A stretch of DNA of 64,000 nt from Flectobacillus rivi (lineage in GTDB: Bacteria; Bacteroidota; Bacteroidia; Cytophagales; Spirosomataceae), in assembly GCF_030056655.1 (NCBI RefSeq), contig NZ_JASHIE010000023.1:1-64000 (forward strand). Reading direction: 5' to 3'. A model generated the notes under the pieces. It saw only the letters and a program-made list of their open reading frames with translations, ran no database searches and was not told where the DNA came from. Made by a program: the position numbers and the translations under genes. Positions within the stretch are counted from its first letter, which is position 1. Each line of letters opens with the position of its first letter. Positions 17,606 through 26,466 of this stretch are shown piece after piece.

Positions 17606-20005
17606 ATGCATAAGTTATTAATAGGTTTGCTCGTACTTTGTAGTTTGGTTGTGCAAGGGCAAAAAAAGAAAAACGCAGGGTATCCTATTGCACCTGTGCC
17701 ATTCACTTCTGTGAAAGTGACGGATGCTTTTTGGGGGCAACGCCTCAAAGCTAGCCGTGAAGTAACCATTCCTTTGGCATTTAGTAAATGTGAAGAAACG
17801 GGTCGTTACAAAAATTTTCAGATGGCCGCCAAGCCTAGCGAGTTTAATAAAGTAGAGGGCTTTACCTTCGACGATACGGATGTGTATAAAACCATCGAAG
17901 GGGCTAGTTATTTAATGCAAACCTATCCCAACAAAAAGTTAGATAAATACATCGATAGCGTATTGGCGATTGTTGCAAAAGCCCAAGAGCCTGATGGCTA
18001 TCTTTACACATTTCGCACCATGAATCCCAAACATCCTCATGAATGGGCGGGCTCAAAACGTTGGGAAAAGGAAGAAGATTTAAGCCATGAATTGTATAAC
18101 CTCGGACACATGATTGAGGGGGCTATTGCTCATTATCAGGCTACAGGCAAAAGAAACTTTTTGGATATAGCTATCAAATATGCCGACTGTGCGGTACGTG
18201 AAGTAGGGGACAAACCGGGGCAAATGATGGTAGTGTCAGGTCACCAGATTGCTGAAATGGCTTTGTCTAAATTATATCTTGTTACGGGCAATATCAACTA
18301 TCTCAATCTAGCTAAGTTGTTGTTAGACAAAAGAGGGCATACCTTGGTGAAAGAAGAATACAGCCAATCGCATAAACCTGTTTTAGAGCAAGATGAGGCC
18401 GTTGGGCACGCGGTTCGTGCAGCTTATATGTACTCTGGTATGGCAGACGTGGCAGCGCTTACTGGCGACAAAGGGTATATCGAAGCAATCGACCGAATTT
18501 GGGATAATATTGTTAGCAAAAAACTATACATTACAGGCGGTATCGGTGCTACAAATCACGGCGAAGCATTTGGTCACAACCACGAATTACCAAATATGTC
18601 GGCATATTGCGAAACCTGTGCGGCGATTGGCAATGTGTATTTAAATCATCGTTTGTTCTTGCTCCACGGCGATGCCAAATATTATGATGTTCTAGAGCGC
18701 TCACTTTATAATGGGCTAATTTCTGGTGTATCCTTAGACGGCGGTGGGTTCTTTTACCCTAATCCACTTGAGTCTGTCGGACAACACCAACGTCAGCCTT
18801 GGTTTGGTTGTGCATGTTGCCCATCTAATATCTGTCGTTTTATTCCCTCAGTTCCGGGTTATGTGTATGCTGTTCGCGATAATGATTTGTATGTTAACTT
18901 ATTTATGGCAAATAGTGCTGCCATTAGTGTCGATGGCAAAACCGTACAACTCAAACAAAGTACGGGTTATCCATGGAAAGGCGATATTAATTTGGAAGTA
19001 TCGCCTGCCAAACAACAAGAGTTTACCCTAAAACTTCGTGTGCCAGGTTGGGTACAAGGAAGTGTTGCAGCCAGTAATTTGTATAGTTATGCCGACAAAA
19101 AGGCATTGAGTTATGCCATTAAAGTAAATGGTGAAGTAGTTACTAGTACACTCGAAAAAGGGTATTTTAGCATAAATCGTATCTGGAAAAAGGGTGACCA
19201 AGTAGAAGTACATTTCGATATGCAGCCACGTATGGTAAAAGCCAATGAAGTTGTTGAAGCTGACCGCGGCAAGGTAGCTATCGAGCGTGGTCCTATTGTC
19301 TATTGCGCTGAATGGGCAGATAATGATTTCAATATTTTTAGTGTGATTTTTAATAAAAAATCATCCTTTGAAGTACAAGAAAATCAAGATTTGCTTTACG
19401 GTATTAACTCAATTCAGACACAAGCTCAAGCATTGAGCTACGCAGGTGATGGTAAGTTGATTACAAAAGAGGTAAAGCTCAAACTGATACCTTATTATGC
19501 TTGGGCGCACCGTGGAAGTGGCGACATGGCGGTATGGTTATCGACCGATTTGGGCGTTGTACGTCCTGCCATGCCTCCGACAGTTGCATCTGAAAGTAAA
19601 ATTGGAGCGTCTCACAATGCCAAAAATATCAAGGCTATCAGCGATGGTTTGTTACCCAAAGATGCCAACGACCGTACCATTCCTTATTATCATTGGTGGC
19701 CAAAAGAAGGTTCAAAGGAATGGCTTACGTATGAGTTTGATTCCGAAAAAACAGTAAGCAGCACTACCGTTTATTGGTTTGATGATAAGCCGTGGGGCGG
19801 TTGTAAAGTGCCTGAAAACTGGACTGTGTATTACAAAGACAAAGCTGGAGAATGGAAACCTGTAGAAACAACCACAAGTTACGGGGTTGAAAAAGGAACA
19901 GCCAACGAAGTTCGTTTTAAGCCAGTAGTAACCACAGCCATTAAACTTGAAGTAAAATTAGCCGAAAAAAATGCTGCAGGTATTTATGAATGGATTGTTG
20001 AATAG
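17606..20005 (+). CDS. GH127 beta-L-arabinofuranosidase, secreted
   Basis: A 799-residue protein with signal peptide (ends VVQGQ). It carries the GH127 zinc/nucleophile cluster known from HypBA1: Glu336 and Cys338 in YCETCAAIGN, and Cys404-Cys405 in FGCACCPSNICRF. The barrel shows the substrate-site segment ITGGIGATNHGEAFG. A C-terminal extension (~640-799, DKPWGGCKVPENWTVYYKD) looks like a carbohydrate-binding F5/8-type or beta-sandwich module, longer than the minimal family. Expected activity: hydrolysis of beta-1,2-arabinofuranosyl disaccharides, as on hydroxyproline-rich glycoproteins. It is its own transcription unit between two terminators. Confidence 0.92.
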   Translation: MHKLLIGLLVLCSLVVQGQKKKNAGYPIAPVPFTSVKVTDAFWGQRLKASREVTIPLAFSKCEETGRYKNFQMAAKPSEFNKVEGFTFDDTDVYKTIEGASYLMQTYPNKKLDKYIDSVLAIVAKAQEPDGYLYTFRTMNPKHPHEWAGSKRWEKEEDLSHELYNLGHMIEGAIAHYQATGKRNFLDIAIKYADCAVREVGDKPGQMMVVSGHQIAEMALSKLYLVTGNINYLNLAKLLLDKRGHTLVKEEYSQSHKPVLEQDEAVGHAVRAAYMYSGMADVAALTGDKGYIEAIDRIWDNIVSKKLYITGGIGATNHGEAFGHNHELPNMSAYCETCAAIGNVYLNHRLFLLHGDAKYYDVLERSLYNGLISGVSLDGGGFFYPNPLESVGQHQRQPWFGCACCPSNICRFIPSVPGYVYAVRDNDLYVNLFMANSAAISVDGKTVQLKQSTGYPWKGDINLEVSPAKQQEFTLKLRVPGWVQGSVAASNLYSYADKKALSYAIKVNGEVVTSTLEKGYFSINRIWKKGDQVEVHFDMQPRMVKANEVVEADRGKVAIERGPIVYCAEWADNDFNIFSVIFNKKSSFEVQENQDLLYGINSIQTQAQALSYAGDGKLITKEVKLKLIPYYAWAHRGSGDMAVWLSTDLGVVRPAMPPTVASESKIGASHNAKNIKAISDGLLPKDANDRTIPYYHWWPKEGSKEWLTYEFDSEKTVSSTTVYWFDDKPWGGCKVPENWTVYYKDKAGEWKPVETTTSYGVEKGTANEVRFKPVVTTAIKLEVKLAEKNAAGIYEWIVE

Positions 20006-20061
20006 CCTTGAGAAGGAGGTTATTTAAAAGAATTCCATTTCCTGATGACTTAAAATCAACG

Positions 20062-20103
20062 CAAGGATATGTTCTAAAAGGAGCATATCCTTGTTTATTT
20101 TTG
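20062..20103 (+). terminator. Terminator after GH127
   Basis: CAAGGATATG (20062-20071) pairs with CATATCCTTG (20084-20093), followed by TTTATTTTT. This is the end of the arabinoside locus. Confidence 0.8.
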
Positions 20104-20394
20104 AATCGCACGCTGACTGATCGCTCAGATTCTAAAGTAAGCTTTTTTTGTTTTGATCTATACAAGCAAAAGTCAAGAAAATCACATCAAATAAGACTTT
20201 TAATTACTCCTCTCGCACTCGTCAAAAATTTTCGTCCCAGTTGCGGTAGAGTTGGAAAGTATAGTATGAGTCTAGGAAACTACAGAGTAAAAACCTGCTC
20301 AAAATACATCGAAATTCCCCATTTTTTAGGTAAAGATGTACAGAGGATATTTTAGGATTCATCTTAAAAGCAACCAGTCATAAATATTATGATA

Positions 20395-20502
20395 GTTCCA
20401 CAACGAACGAGAGTAAAAATTACCCTTATGTATTAAACAAGAGTAAATTGTTCGTATTTTTACTCTTGTATTCAAAACGAGAGTAAAAATATCATTGATG
20501 AC
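20395..20502 (+). promoter_or_regulatory. Repeated GAGAGTAAAAAT sites upstream of fic
   Basis: Copies of (C/A)GAGAGTAAAAAT lie near 20408-20420 and 20479-20491. A variant AAGAGTAAATTG lies near 20440, and an inverted copy TATTTTTACTCTTG near 20456-20469. Direct and inverted copies immediately before a start codon look like operator sites. The Fic protein has a C-terminal winged-helix-like region and could autoregulate (inference). The rest of 20104-20394 shows nothing recognisable. Confidence 0.5.
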
Positions 20503-21588
20503 ATGGGGAATTTCGACCGCAAAATACCGTACAATGACCTACCATTGTTACCTCCAAAGGTAGATATTGAAACTAAAACTATCCTGAAAAAAACAATTTC
20601 CGCTGGTAGGGCATTAGCCCAATTAAACGGAACCCTCTTGAACCTGCCTAATCCTACGTTGTTTTTAGACACGATATATTTACAAGAAGCAAAAGCCAGT
20701 TCTGAAGTTGAAAATATCATAACAACTAACGATGAACTATACCAATCTTTAATTGCAGACAAAAAGACTGAGAATTCGGCAACCAAAGAAGTATTAAGTT
20801 ATAAAGAAGCTCTCTGGCTAGGATTGGAAGAGTTAAAGACGAAGCCTTTTATCACGACAAATCTTTGTATAAAAATTGTTCAATGTGTAAAACAAAATAC
20901 AGCTTCCATTCGAAACACCCCGGGAACCACATTAAGTAATCCGCAAGGAGAAGTAATTTTTACACCACCAAGTGGAGAATCTATCATTCGAGAAAAGTTA
21001 TCAAACTTAGAGAAGTTCATCAACGAAGATGACGTGATTGATCCGCTGATAAAAATGGCAATCATGCATTATCAGTTTGAAGCAATTCACCCATTTTCAG
21101 ATGGCAATGGCAGGACGGGGCGAATTTTATTATTATTGTATCTCAAACTCTCAGGCTTACTTGACATTCCCGCAATTTATTTGAGTGATTATATCATCAA
21201 AAATAAAGCATCGTACTATGCAAGTTTGCGTAACGTGACCGAAAATGATGATTGGGAAAACTATATTTTATATATGTTGGATATGATAGAAGTAACTTCC
21301 ATTAGAGGTTTAGAGCAAATAACCAAAATCACAAGCTGTATGGAAAGTACAGCAGACGAAATCAAAAACAAACTGCCCAAGATTTACTCAAAAGACCTGA
21401 TTGAGATTTTGTTCCGTTTACCTTACACAAAACGTCAACACTTGATTGATGAAAATATCGGAAATCCCAAAACTGTTGGTAATTACTTAATGACATTAGA
21501 GGAAAACGGTTTTTTGAAATCAGTAAAAGTGGGAAAAGAAAAATTATATTTAAACCAAAAACTACTGAAAATATTAGAAGACAAATAA
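20503..21588 (+). CDS. Fic family protein (AMP transferase type)
   Basis: A 361-residue protein. The active-site loop HPFSDGNGRTGR starts at His196 and matches HxFx(D/E)GNGRxxR completely, so nucleotidyl transfer should be possible. An N-terminal inhibitory helix with SSEVEN (S/T-x3-E-G/N) lies near residues 66-71, making it a class II, self-inhibited Fic enzyme. The C-terminal ~80 residues (YTKRQHLIDENIGNPKTVGN) resemble a winged helix. The target protein is unknown. A damaged copy of its 3' end lies at 32097. Confidence 0.9.
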   Translation: MGNFDRKIPYNDLPLLPPKVDIETKTILKKTISAGRALAQLNGTLLNLPNPTLFLDTIYLQEAKASSEVENIITTNDELYQSLIADKKTENSATKEVLSYKEALWLGLEELKTKPFITTNLCIKIVQCVKQNTASIRNTPGTTLSNPQGEVIFTPPSGESIIREKLSNLEKFINEDDVIDPLIKMAIMHYQFEAIHPFSDGNGRTGRILLLLYLKLSGLLDIPAIYLSDYIIKNKASYYASLRNVTENDDWENYILYMLDMIEVTSIRGLEQITKITSCMESTADEIKNKLPKIYSKDLIEILFRLPYTKRQHLIDENIGNPKTVGNYLMTLEENGFLKSVKVGKEKLYLNQKLLKILEDK

Positions 21589-21842
21589 TCGTCATCATTA
21601 AACTTTTGTTATGCGATTTAAGACTATTTACGAAATAGAGTTAGATTAAAAACGGACGACACGAACATATAAACCCTTTTCAACTTTATGTGTTCGTGTC
21701 GCAAAATATGATGAAATGTCTTCCTTATCACTGGCAATTATTGATGTCATCTTCCCATTTCAGCTTGTAAAAAGTCAATTGCTGACGTTGTATTTTCTAG
21801 CAATGATGTTTCGAATGTTCTCAAGGAATTTGATTCTGGTAA
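21283..21842 (+). repeat. Copy 1 of a duplicated segment (fic 3' end plus downstream)
   Basis: From within fic to about 21842, the sequence recurs at 32097-32466 with high identity. Copy 2 lacks about 200 nt of fic and has a 37-nt part inverted. The downstream part, outside fic, contains a short in-frame relic reading ADVVFSSNDVSNVLKEF and DIIVIENGINAMV (about 21784-21890) that I cannot assign. The remaining gap to 22232 holds no supportable gene. Confidence 0.8.
21657..21701 (+). terminator. Hairpin downstream of fic
   Basis: CGACACGAACA (21657-21667) pairs perfectly with TGTTCGTGTCG (21691-21701), and an inner ATAAA/TTTAT lengthens it. It is conserved in the duplicated copy (32279-32321). 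Confidence 0.6.
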
Positions 21843-22232
21843 GTCCTTAGACATCATCGTTATAGAAAATGGTATCAACGCTATGGTGGCATGAAAGCTA
21901 GCGAATTCAAGAAAATCAAATAGCGTGATACAGAGGATATTAACCCTAAGTATATATACACAAAACTAGCAGAGAAGTGGAGCCTGATGACATAGTATTT
22001 CAAATATTCATCAAGGAAAACCAATGCAAAATATCTACATTGAGCGATACAATCATCCTTAGGATAGACTGTCTTAGATACTTATTACTTTTGTGAAGTA
22101 AGACAACAATTAGAGCCTTATTTTCTTCTAAGTGTGGGCAAACCCTGTACATTTGTAGTGAAATTATCATCGCTAAACCAAATTTATTCGAGATTTAAAT
22201 TAGGTGTTTCTCATACAACCAAACAATGATTC

Positions 22233-22826
22233 ATGTTAGAAAGTACAATTTTTGATAGTTTTATAAAATACCTTCATGCAAGTATTACCCTTTCTGATGT
22301 CGAAATTGAAATGATACGAGCGGTGGCAATACAGAAGAAACTTCGTCGAAGGCAATATCTGTTGCAGGAAGGTGATACTTGGAAATATAATGCTTTTGTA
22401 TGTAAAGGTTTTCTAAAAACTTTTACAGTAGATGATAAAGGTCAAGAACATATTATGAATTTTTCGCCAGAAAATTATTGGACTGGTGATCGTGAAAGTT
22501 TGATGAATGCCTCGCCGTCAAAGTATAATATTGATGCCATTGAGGACTCTGAAATCATCTTAATCGAAAAGAATAATTTTGACAACTTATGTCAAAATAT
22601 TCCACAATTGAATAACCTTGTTAACACGATTCTGCAAAGAAGTTTTATCGTTTCTCAAAGTAGAATAAACGCAAATATTAGCTTATCAGCCGAGGAAAAA
22701 TATGAATATTTTCTCACAAAGTTTCCTTTGATAGCCAATCGTATTCCCCAACACATGATAGCATCTTACATAGGCATTACTCCTGAAACATTGACAAGAA
22801 TAAGAAGGAATTCTGCTAAAAAATAA
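22233..22826 (+). CDS. Crp/Fnr family transcription regulator
   Basis: A 197-residue protein with a cyclic-nucleotide-binding-like beta-roll (~20-115, including GDTWKYNAFVCKGFLKTF), the long dimer helix (~115-145) and a C-terminal helix-turn-helix (IPQHMIASYIGITPETLTRI). There are no clustered cysteines, so an Fe-S Fnr is unlikely. It precedes a VOC/SnoaL gene and an SDR gene that share an upstream element, which it may control (inference). Confidence 0.88.
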   Translation: MLESTIFDSFIKYLHASITLSDVEIEMIRAVAIQKKLRRRQYLLQEGDTWKYNAFVCKGFLKTFTVDDKGQEHIMNFSPENYWTGDRESLMNASPSKYNIDAIEDSEIILIEKNNFDNLCQNIPQLNNLVNTILQRSFIVSQSRINANISLSAEEKYEYFLTKFPLIANRIPQHMIASYIGITPETLTRIRRNSAKK

Positions 22827-22847
22827 TAGGCTGATAGTCTATTTACT

Positions 22848-22934
22848 TGATATTTGTTTGCTTTTTTTTCAAGTTTTTGTCAACGAAAAACGGCAATTAC
22901 CTTTTGCAATTTTGTATCATCAAATCACAATTAA
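22848..22934 (+). promoter_or_regulatory. Shared upstream element, copy A
   Basis: Starts with TGATATTTGTTTGC, a T-run and CAAGTTTTTGTCAACGAAAA, and ends GTATCATCAAATCACAATTAA just before the gene at 22947. Nearly the same block with the same order lies at 24214-24300 before the SDR gene. The two copies agree at both ends and diverge in the middle, as expected for conserved regulator and promoter contacts. Confidence 0.6.
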
Positions 22935-22946
22935 CTTTTCATAACG

Positions 22947-23951
22947 ATGAACACAACATTCAAGCAAAAGGTAAATAACCTTATTAGAACTTCCCTAACA
23001 TTAGGTATTCTCTTTGTCTCAGGACTTTATCACAATGCCTTTTCACAACAGCAAAATGTAGGTATTATCGGCATAGACCATGTGGGTATCAATGTGCCAA
23101 ATTTAGAAAAGGCGGTAGCTTTTTTTACAGATGTGCTAAAGTTTACGCCCGTTACACAATTAGGTCCTGTTTCATTAGATGACAACTGGAAAAAGAATAA
23201 CTATATGCAGTTAGGGACAGGGGCAGTCACGATAAAGATGATTTTAGCTGGTACTGGAGCAAACATTGAGTTGTTTGAGTATCAAAATAATCAGGGAAAT
23301 CAGCAACAACCAGGCGGCGATGATATTGGTGCGACTCATATAGCATTTTATACAAATGACATTACGGCTGGAGTTGCTTATTTAAAAAGTAAGGGAGTAA
23401 AAGTTTTAGGAGATCCATTTCTGATGCCCTCCGGAGATACTGAAGGTGAAAGCTGGGTGTACTTTGAAACACCTTGGGGTTCAAAAATGGAGTTGGTGTC
23501 GTATCCGAATGGGAAAGGATATGAAAAGCACCATCCTAAGGCGATTCTTTGGTCTCCTAAGAATAATGAAATAAAGTCTCGAAGCTCAGATTCCAATCTT
23601 CCATCAGCCCATGAAACGCAGACCTTAATTAAGCAACATCTAGCGATTTGGAACGAAAAAAATCTGTCTAAACGTAATGTGTTAATGAATCAAGTATATG
23701 CCCCGAATATAGAGATGGTGGATCGTCATTTTGTTGCGACTGGTTATAATGAGATTAATGAATTTGTTAATAGTCTACAACAGAAGAATCCAGACTATAG
23801 ATTTCGTACTATAAAGCTAGAAACGCATCATAATATTGCCCGATTATTCTGGCAAGTAGGTTCAACAACTCGACCTAACGCAGTTTCTGGAATGGATTTA
23901 TTTGTGATTCAAAATGGTAAAATACAACAACTTTATGTGTTTGTAAATTAG
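22947..23951 (+). CDS. VOC (glyoxalase-like) plus SnoaL-like two-domain protein, secreted
   Basis: 334 residues with a signal peptide (ends AFSQQQ). Residues ~37-200 form a vicinal-oxygen-chelate domain with candidate metal ligands in DHVGINVPN, NIELFEYQ, THIAFYTND and KMELVSYP (His/Glu/His/Glu). Residues ~215-334 form an NTF2/SnoaL-like cone (HLAIWNEKN, VDRHFVATGYNEIN). This fusion suggests turnover of a small organic molecule in the periplasm. The substrate is unknown. Confidence 0.8.
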   Translation: MNTTFKQKVNNLIRTSLTLGILFVSGLYHNAFSQQQNVGIIGIDHVGINVPNLEKAVAFFTDVLKFTPVTQLGPVSLDDNWKKNNYMQLGTGAVTIKMILAGTGANIELFEYQNNQGNQQQPGGDDIGATHIAFYTNDITAGVAYLKSKGVKVLGDPFLMPSGDTEGESWVYFETPWGSKMELVSYPNGKGYEKHHPKAILWSPKNNEIKSRSSDSNLPSAHETQTLIKQHLAIWNEKNLSKRNVLMNQVYAPNIEMVDRHFVATGYNEINEFVNSLQQKNPDYRFRTIKLETHHNIARLFWQVGSTTRPNAVSGMDLFVIQNGKIQQLYVFVN

Positions 23952-23972
23952 TTCATAGAAAGCCTCATCTCT

Positions 23973-24163
23973 CATGAGCCATCCCGAATTTAGCGATTAT
24001 ATAAAAATTTGTAATCTCGTAGTAGAGACGCAATGATTGCGTCTTAAGTCAGGTTATATATAGCATAGTAGCATCAAAAAAGCGGTCGAAAAATGTTTTT
24101 CGACCGCTTTTTTGATAAAAACGTGGAGAATAATCCCAATCCTAAAAATTCGGGATGACTCAT
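23973..24163. repeat. IR-flanked ~190-bp element (MITE/REP-like) with terminator inside
   Basis: The ends carry an inverted repeat, ATGAGCCATCCCGAATTT near 23975 and its near-exact complement AAATTCGGGATGACTCAT near 24146 (one mismatch). Inside are a second palindrome (AGACGCAAT at 24026-24034 with its complement at 24036-24044) and a 21-bp perfect terminator hairpin. No coding capacity is seen. It could be a miniature transposable element. Confidence 0.5.
24073..24116. terminator. 21-bp perfect bidirectional terminator
   Basis: ATCAAAAAAGCGGTCGAAAAA (24073-24093) and its exact complement (24096-24116) with a two-base loop, A-tract on one side and T-tract on the other. Confidence 0.85.
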
Positions 24164-24213
24164 ATTTTATTGTCCTACAATACCCTTTAGGCAACACTAA
24201 AAATGCTAAACCA

Positions 24214-24300
24214 TTGACATTTGTTTGCTTTTTTTTCAAGTTTTTATCAACGAAAACTAGACCCTCTGCTTTGCAACTTTGTATCATCAAACAACAATTA
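24214..24300 (+). promoter_or_regulatory. Shared upstream element, copy B
   Basis: A near copy of 22848-22934, ending GTATCATCAAACAACAATTA directly before the SDR gene at 24314. It carries the same T-run and the TCAACGAAAA block. Confidence 0.6.
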
Positions 24301-24313
24301 AACATTAATCAAG

Positions 24314-25171
24314 ATGAACAAGACAGTTTTAATTACCGGAACAAGTACAGGCTTTGGAAAACTTACTTCGATTACATTAGCAAATGCTGGCTATACTGTG
24401 ATTGCAGGAATGCGTGGCACAAAAGGAAAAAATGAGGCTGTAGCAAAAGAGCTGAGCTTAATTTCCAATATTGAGGTTGTTGATATCGACGTAACACAGG
24501 ATGAATCTGTAAAGCAGGCGATAAATGCAATTTTGGCAAAACATGGAAAAATTGATGTATTAGTTAATAATGCAGCAGTAGCAGGTTTTGGGCTATTAGA
24601 AGCTTATAGCATCGATCAAATACGTCAAATGTTCGAGGTGAATTTTTATGGTGTAATACGTATGTACCAAGCCGTTTTACCTTCAATGCGTAAAGAAAAG
24701 AATGGTTTGATTATCAATATTACAACAGGGGCTAGTGGGCATACATTACCATTTATGATTCCTTACTTTGCCTCAAAATTTGGCGTGGAAACCATCACGG
24801 AAGGCTTACAAGATGAGCTAAAACAGTTCAATATCGAAAACGTATCCATACAACCGGGGGTATATCCAACCGAGATGAATTCAGGCGTAAAAGCAGGGGT
24901 TCACGCAGATAAACAAGCTATTGCAAAGGAATATGATCCGATTGCCACAGAGCATTTTAATGCCCTAGGAGCTAATCTGTTTGGTAAAATGGCAACTTAC
25001 AACATGAATCCACAAACGATTTCAGATGGCATTTTAGAGCTTATCCAATTGAAAGAAGGTACTCGCCCATTACGTTTCCCATTGGATGCGATTGCCGAAG
25101 GAACAGATGTAGAATTCATTCGTGCTAGAGCTGAAATAAAAGCCAAATGGCAAGCTAAATACAGTGCATAA
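24314..25171 (+). CDS. Short-chain dehydrogenase/reductase (SDR)
   Basis: 285 residues, classical SDR: cofactor motif TGTSTGFG near residues 8-15 (TGxxxGxG), NNAAVAG near 88-94, and catalytic Tyr/Lys in the PYFASKFGVET segment (YxxxK written here as YFASK). No signal peptide, so cytoplasmic NAD(P)-dependent oxidoreductase of unknown substrate. A SnoaL-like gene follows 36 nt later, and the shared upstream element couples it to the VOC/SnoaL gene. Confidence 0.9.
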   Translation: MNKTVLITGTSTGFGKLTSITLANAGYTVIAGMRGTKGKNEAVAKELSLISNIEVVDIDVTQDESVKQAINAILAKHGKIDVLVNNAAVAGFGLLEAYSIDQIRQMFEVNFYGVIRMYQAVLPSMRKEKNGLIINITTGASGHTLPFMIPYFASKFGVETITEGLQDELKQFNIENVSIQPGVYPTEMNSGVKAGVHADKQAIAKEYDPIATEHFNALGANLFGKMATYNMNPQTISDGILELIQLKEGTRPLRFPLDAIAEGTDVEFIRARAEIKAKWQAKYSA

Positions 25172-25207
25172 TAATTGTGATCTAAAATACTAAACATTAC
25201 TACAAAT

Positions 25208-25591
25208 ATGAAAACCGCTAAAGAATTGCTCTATGAGTATTTAGAAAAAATTCAAACTCCGAAAGATGTTGCTCGATTATTTGCTGAAGATGGAGCCATA
25301 GAATTACCATATTTGAAATCCCTGAATGGCAATTACCGTACAAAGGGAAATGATGCGATAGAAAAAATGTTGACAGGATTACTCAAACAAGCTCCAGGCT
25401 TTCATTTTATAAATATTCAATTATTAATAGATACGCCAGAGCAAGTGTTTGCTGAATATGAGGTCGATACACTGTTTGATGGTAAACCATACAAACAACT
25501 TTATATGGGTAGACTTGTGGCAGAGAATGGTAAAATAAAGTTAATTCGTGAAGGTATGGATATGATAGCTGTGACGAAGATTAAAGGGTAA
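25208..25591 (+). CDS. SnoaL-like / NTF2-fold protein
   Basis: 127 residues with the helix opening (AKELLYEYLEKIQTPKDVARLF) and ADD-like start of an NTF2 cone (FAEDGAIELPYLK), and the end IKLIREGMDMIAV. Such proteins serve as isomerases, hydrolases or detoxifying enzymes. Function here is unknown, but it is in one unit with the SDR gene. Confidence 0.8.
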   Translation: MKTAKELLYEYLEKIQTPKDVARLFAEDGAIELPYLKSLNGNYRTKGNDAIEKMLTGLLKQAPGFHFINIQLLIDTPEQVFAEYEVDTLFDGKPYKQLYMGRLVAENGKIKLIREGMDMIAVTKIKG

Positions 25592-26012
25592 TTTTGCTAA
25601 TGCCCTTTTAGCTTTGCCACACAACATTACAAATACTAGAGAATTATTATTTTCAATATTGTAGCTACTATACTTTATATTTCAAGATACATAAAGTATA
25701 GTAGCTCATTAGTATGACTCAATGATCAAATAGTTATAAGTATAAATGCAAAATAAAATTGTATTGATATGATTTAAGCCGTAGACTAAAACAGGGAAAA
25801 TAAATTTAATTATTGCCTAATAACTTACACCAAACAATGAAATATTCTAACTAGTGCGTATTTATTCAATCTAAAAATCAGCATAGTAAGCCAACTAAAA
25901 GAGGTTTTTAGCGTTAATAAAACACTGCATCATAAAATAGATTCTATGCTAAAAAAAATCTCTTTTGTGAGTTGAAACCCTGTTGCATTGGTTTTTTATC
26001 TAATTTTGTACC
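25592..26012. other. Gene-free gap with a 16-bp perfect hairpin
   Basis: AGCTACTATACTTTAT (25663-25678) and its exact complement (25691-25706) flank the 12-nt loop atttcaagatac. It is AT-rich without a T-tract, so an operator, a small mobile element end or an RNA stem are all possible. Nothing else recognisable is in the gap. Confidence 0.45.
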
Positions 26013-26348
26013 ATGAGATTATTGAACATCATACTTGCATTTTATGTTTTCGCCCTATCATGTCTACCGTGTACTGATAAGGACGAAAATGTATCATCGG
26101 TTGGTGCTACATCATATATTTATGATAATAATTCTCATAGCACGCATTCTCACCAAGAAGAATCTTGTGATTTATGTTCTCCCTTTTGCGTTTGTGGCTG
26201 TTGTGGGAGCTTTGTTTTTGAAGCAAAAATTAATTTTTATGACGCACAATCCGTGCTTTGTAACTGTTTGGATAAAACCAATTTCTCTTATATAAATTCA
26301 TTTACTTCTCATTTCTACGGAAATATCTGGCAACCGCCCAAGATTTAA
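26013..26348 (+). CDS. Small Cys/His-rich secreted protein (DUF6660-like)
   Basis: 111 residues with an N-terminal signal or membrane helix (ends near LPC). The middle is rich in His and Cys: NSHSTHSHQEESCDLC followed by SPFCVCGCCG. The C-terminus is FYGNIWQPPKI. It resembles the DUF6660 family that accompanies metal efflux genes in Bacteroidota, consistent with metal binding in the periplasm. It precedes the RND pump gene by 118 nt in the same direction. Confidence 0.7.
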   Translation: MRLLNIILAFYVFALSCLPCTDKDENVSSVGATSYIYDNNSHSTHSHQEESCDLCSPFCVCGCCGSFVFEAKINFYDAQSVLCNCLDKTNFSYINSFTSHFYGNIWQPPKI

Positions 26349-26466
26349 CTCATTTGACAATTTGTAGTACGGAGATTTCGAGCTTTGAGTTGAACTATAT
26401 CGACTTAATGCTGGAATGATCATGTACATCTATAGCCTAATTTTCAATTAGTAAATCTTCATTTTC

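Noticed and set aside
20008..20355. 115-residue open frame after GH127
   Set aside because: It runs over the GH127 terminator hairpin and its composition has no family likeness, so it is probably a chance frame.
21784..21890. Short coding remnant ADVVFSSNDVSN as a gene
   Set aside because: No start, immediate stop, and the other copy is rearranged at this place. Recorded only as part of the repeat.
24112..24435. 107-residue frame overlapping the SDR start
   Set aside because: It overlaps the SDR gene's conserved cofactor-binding region in another frame and starts within the terminator.
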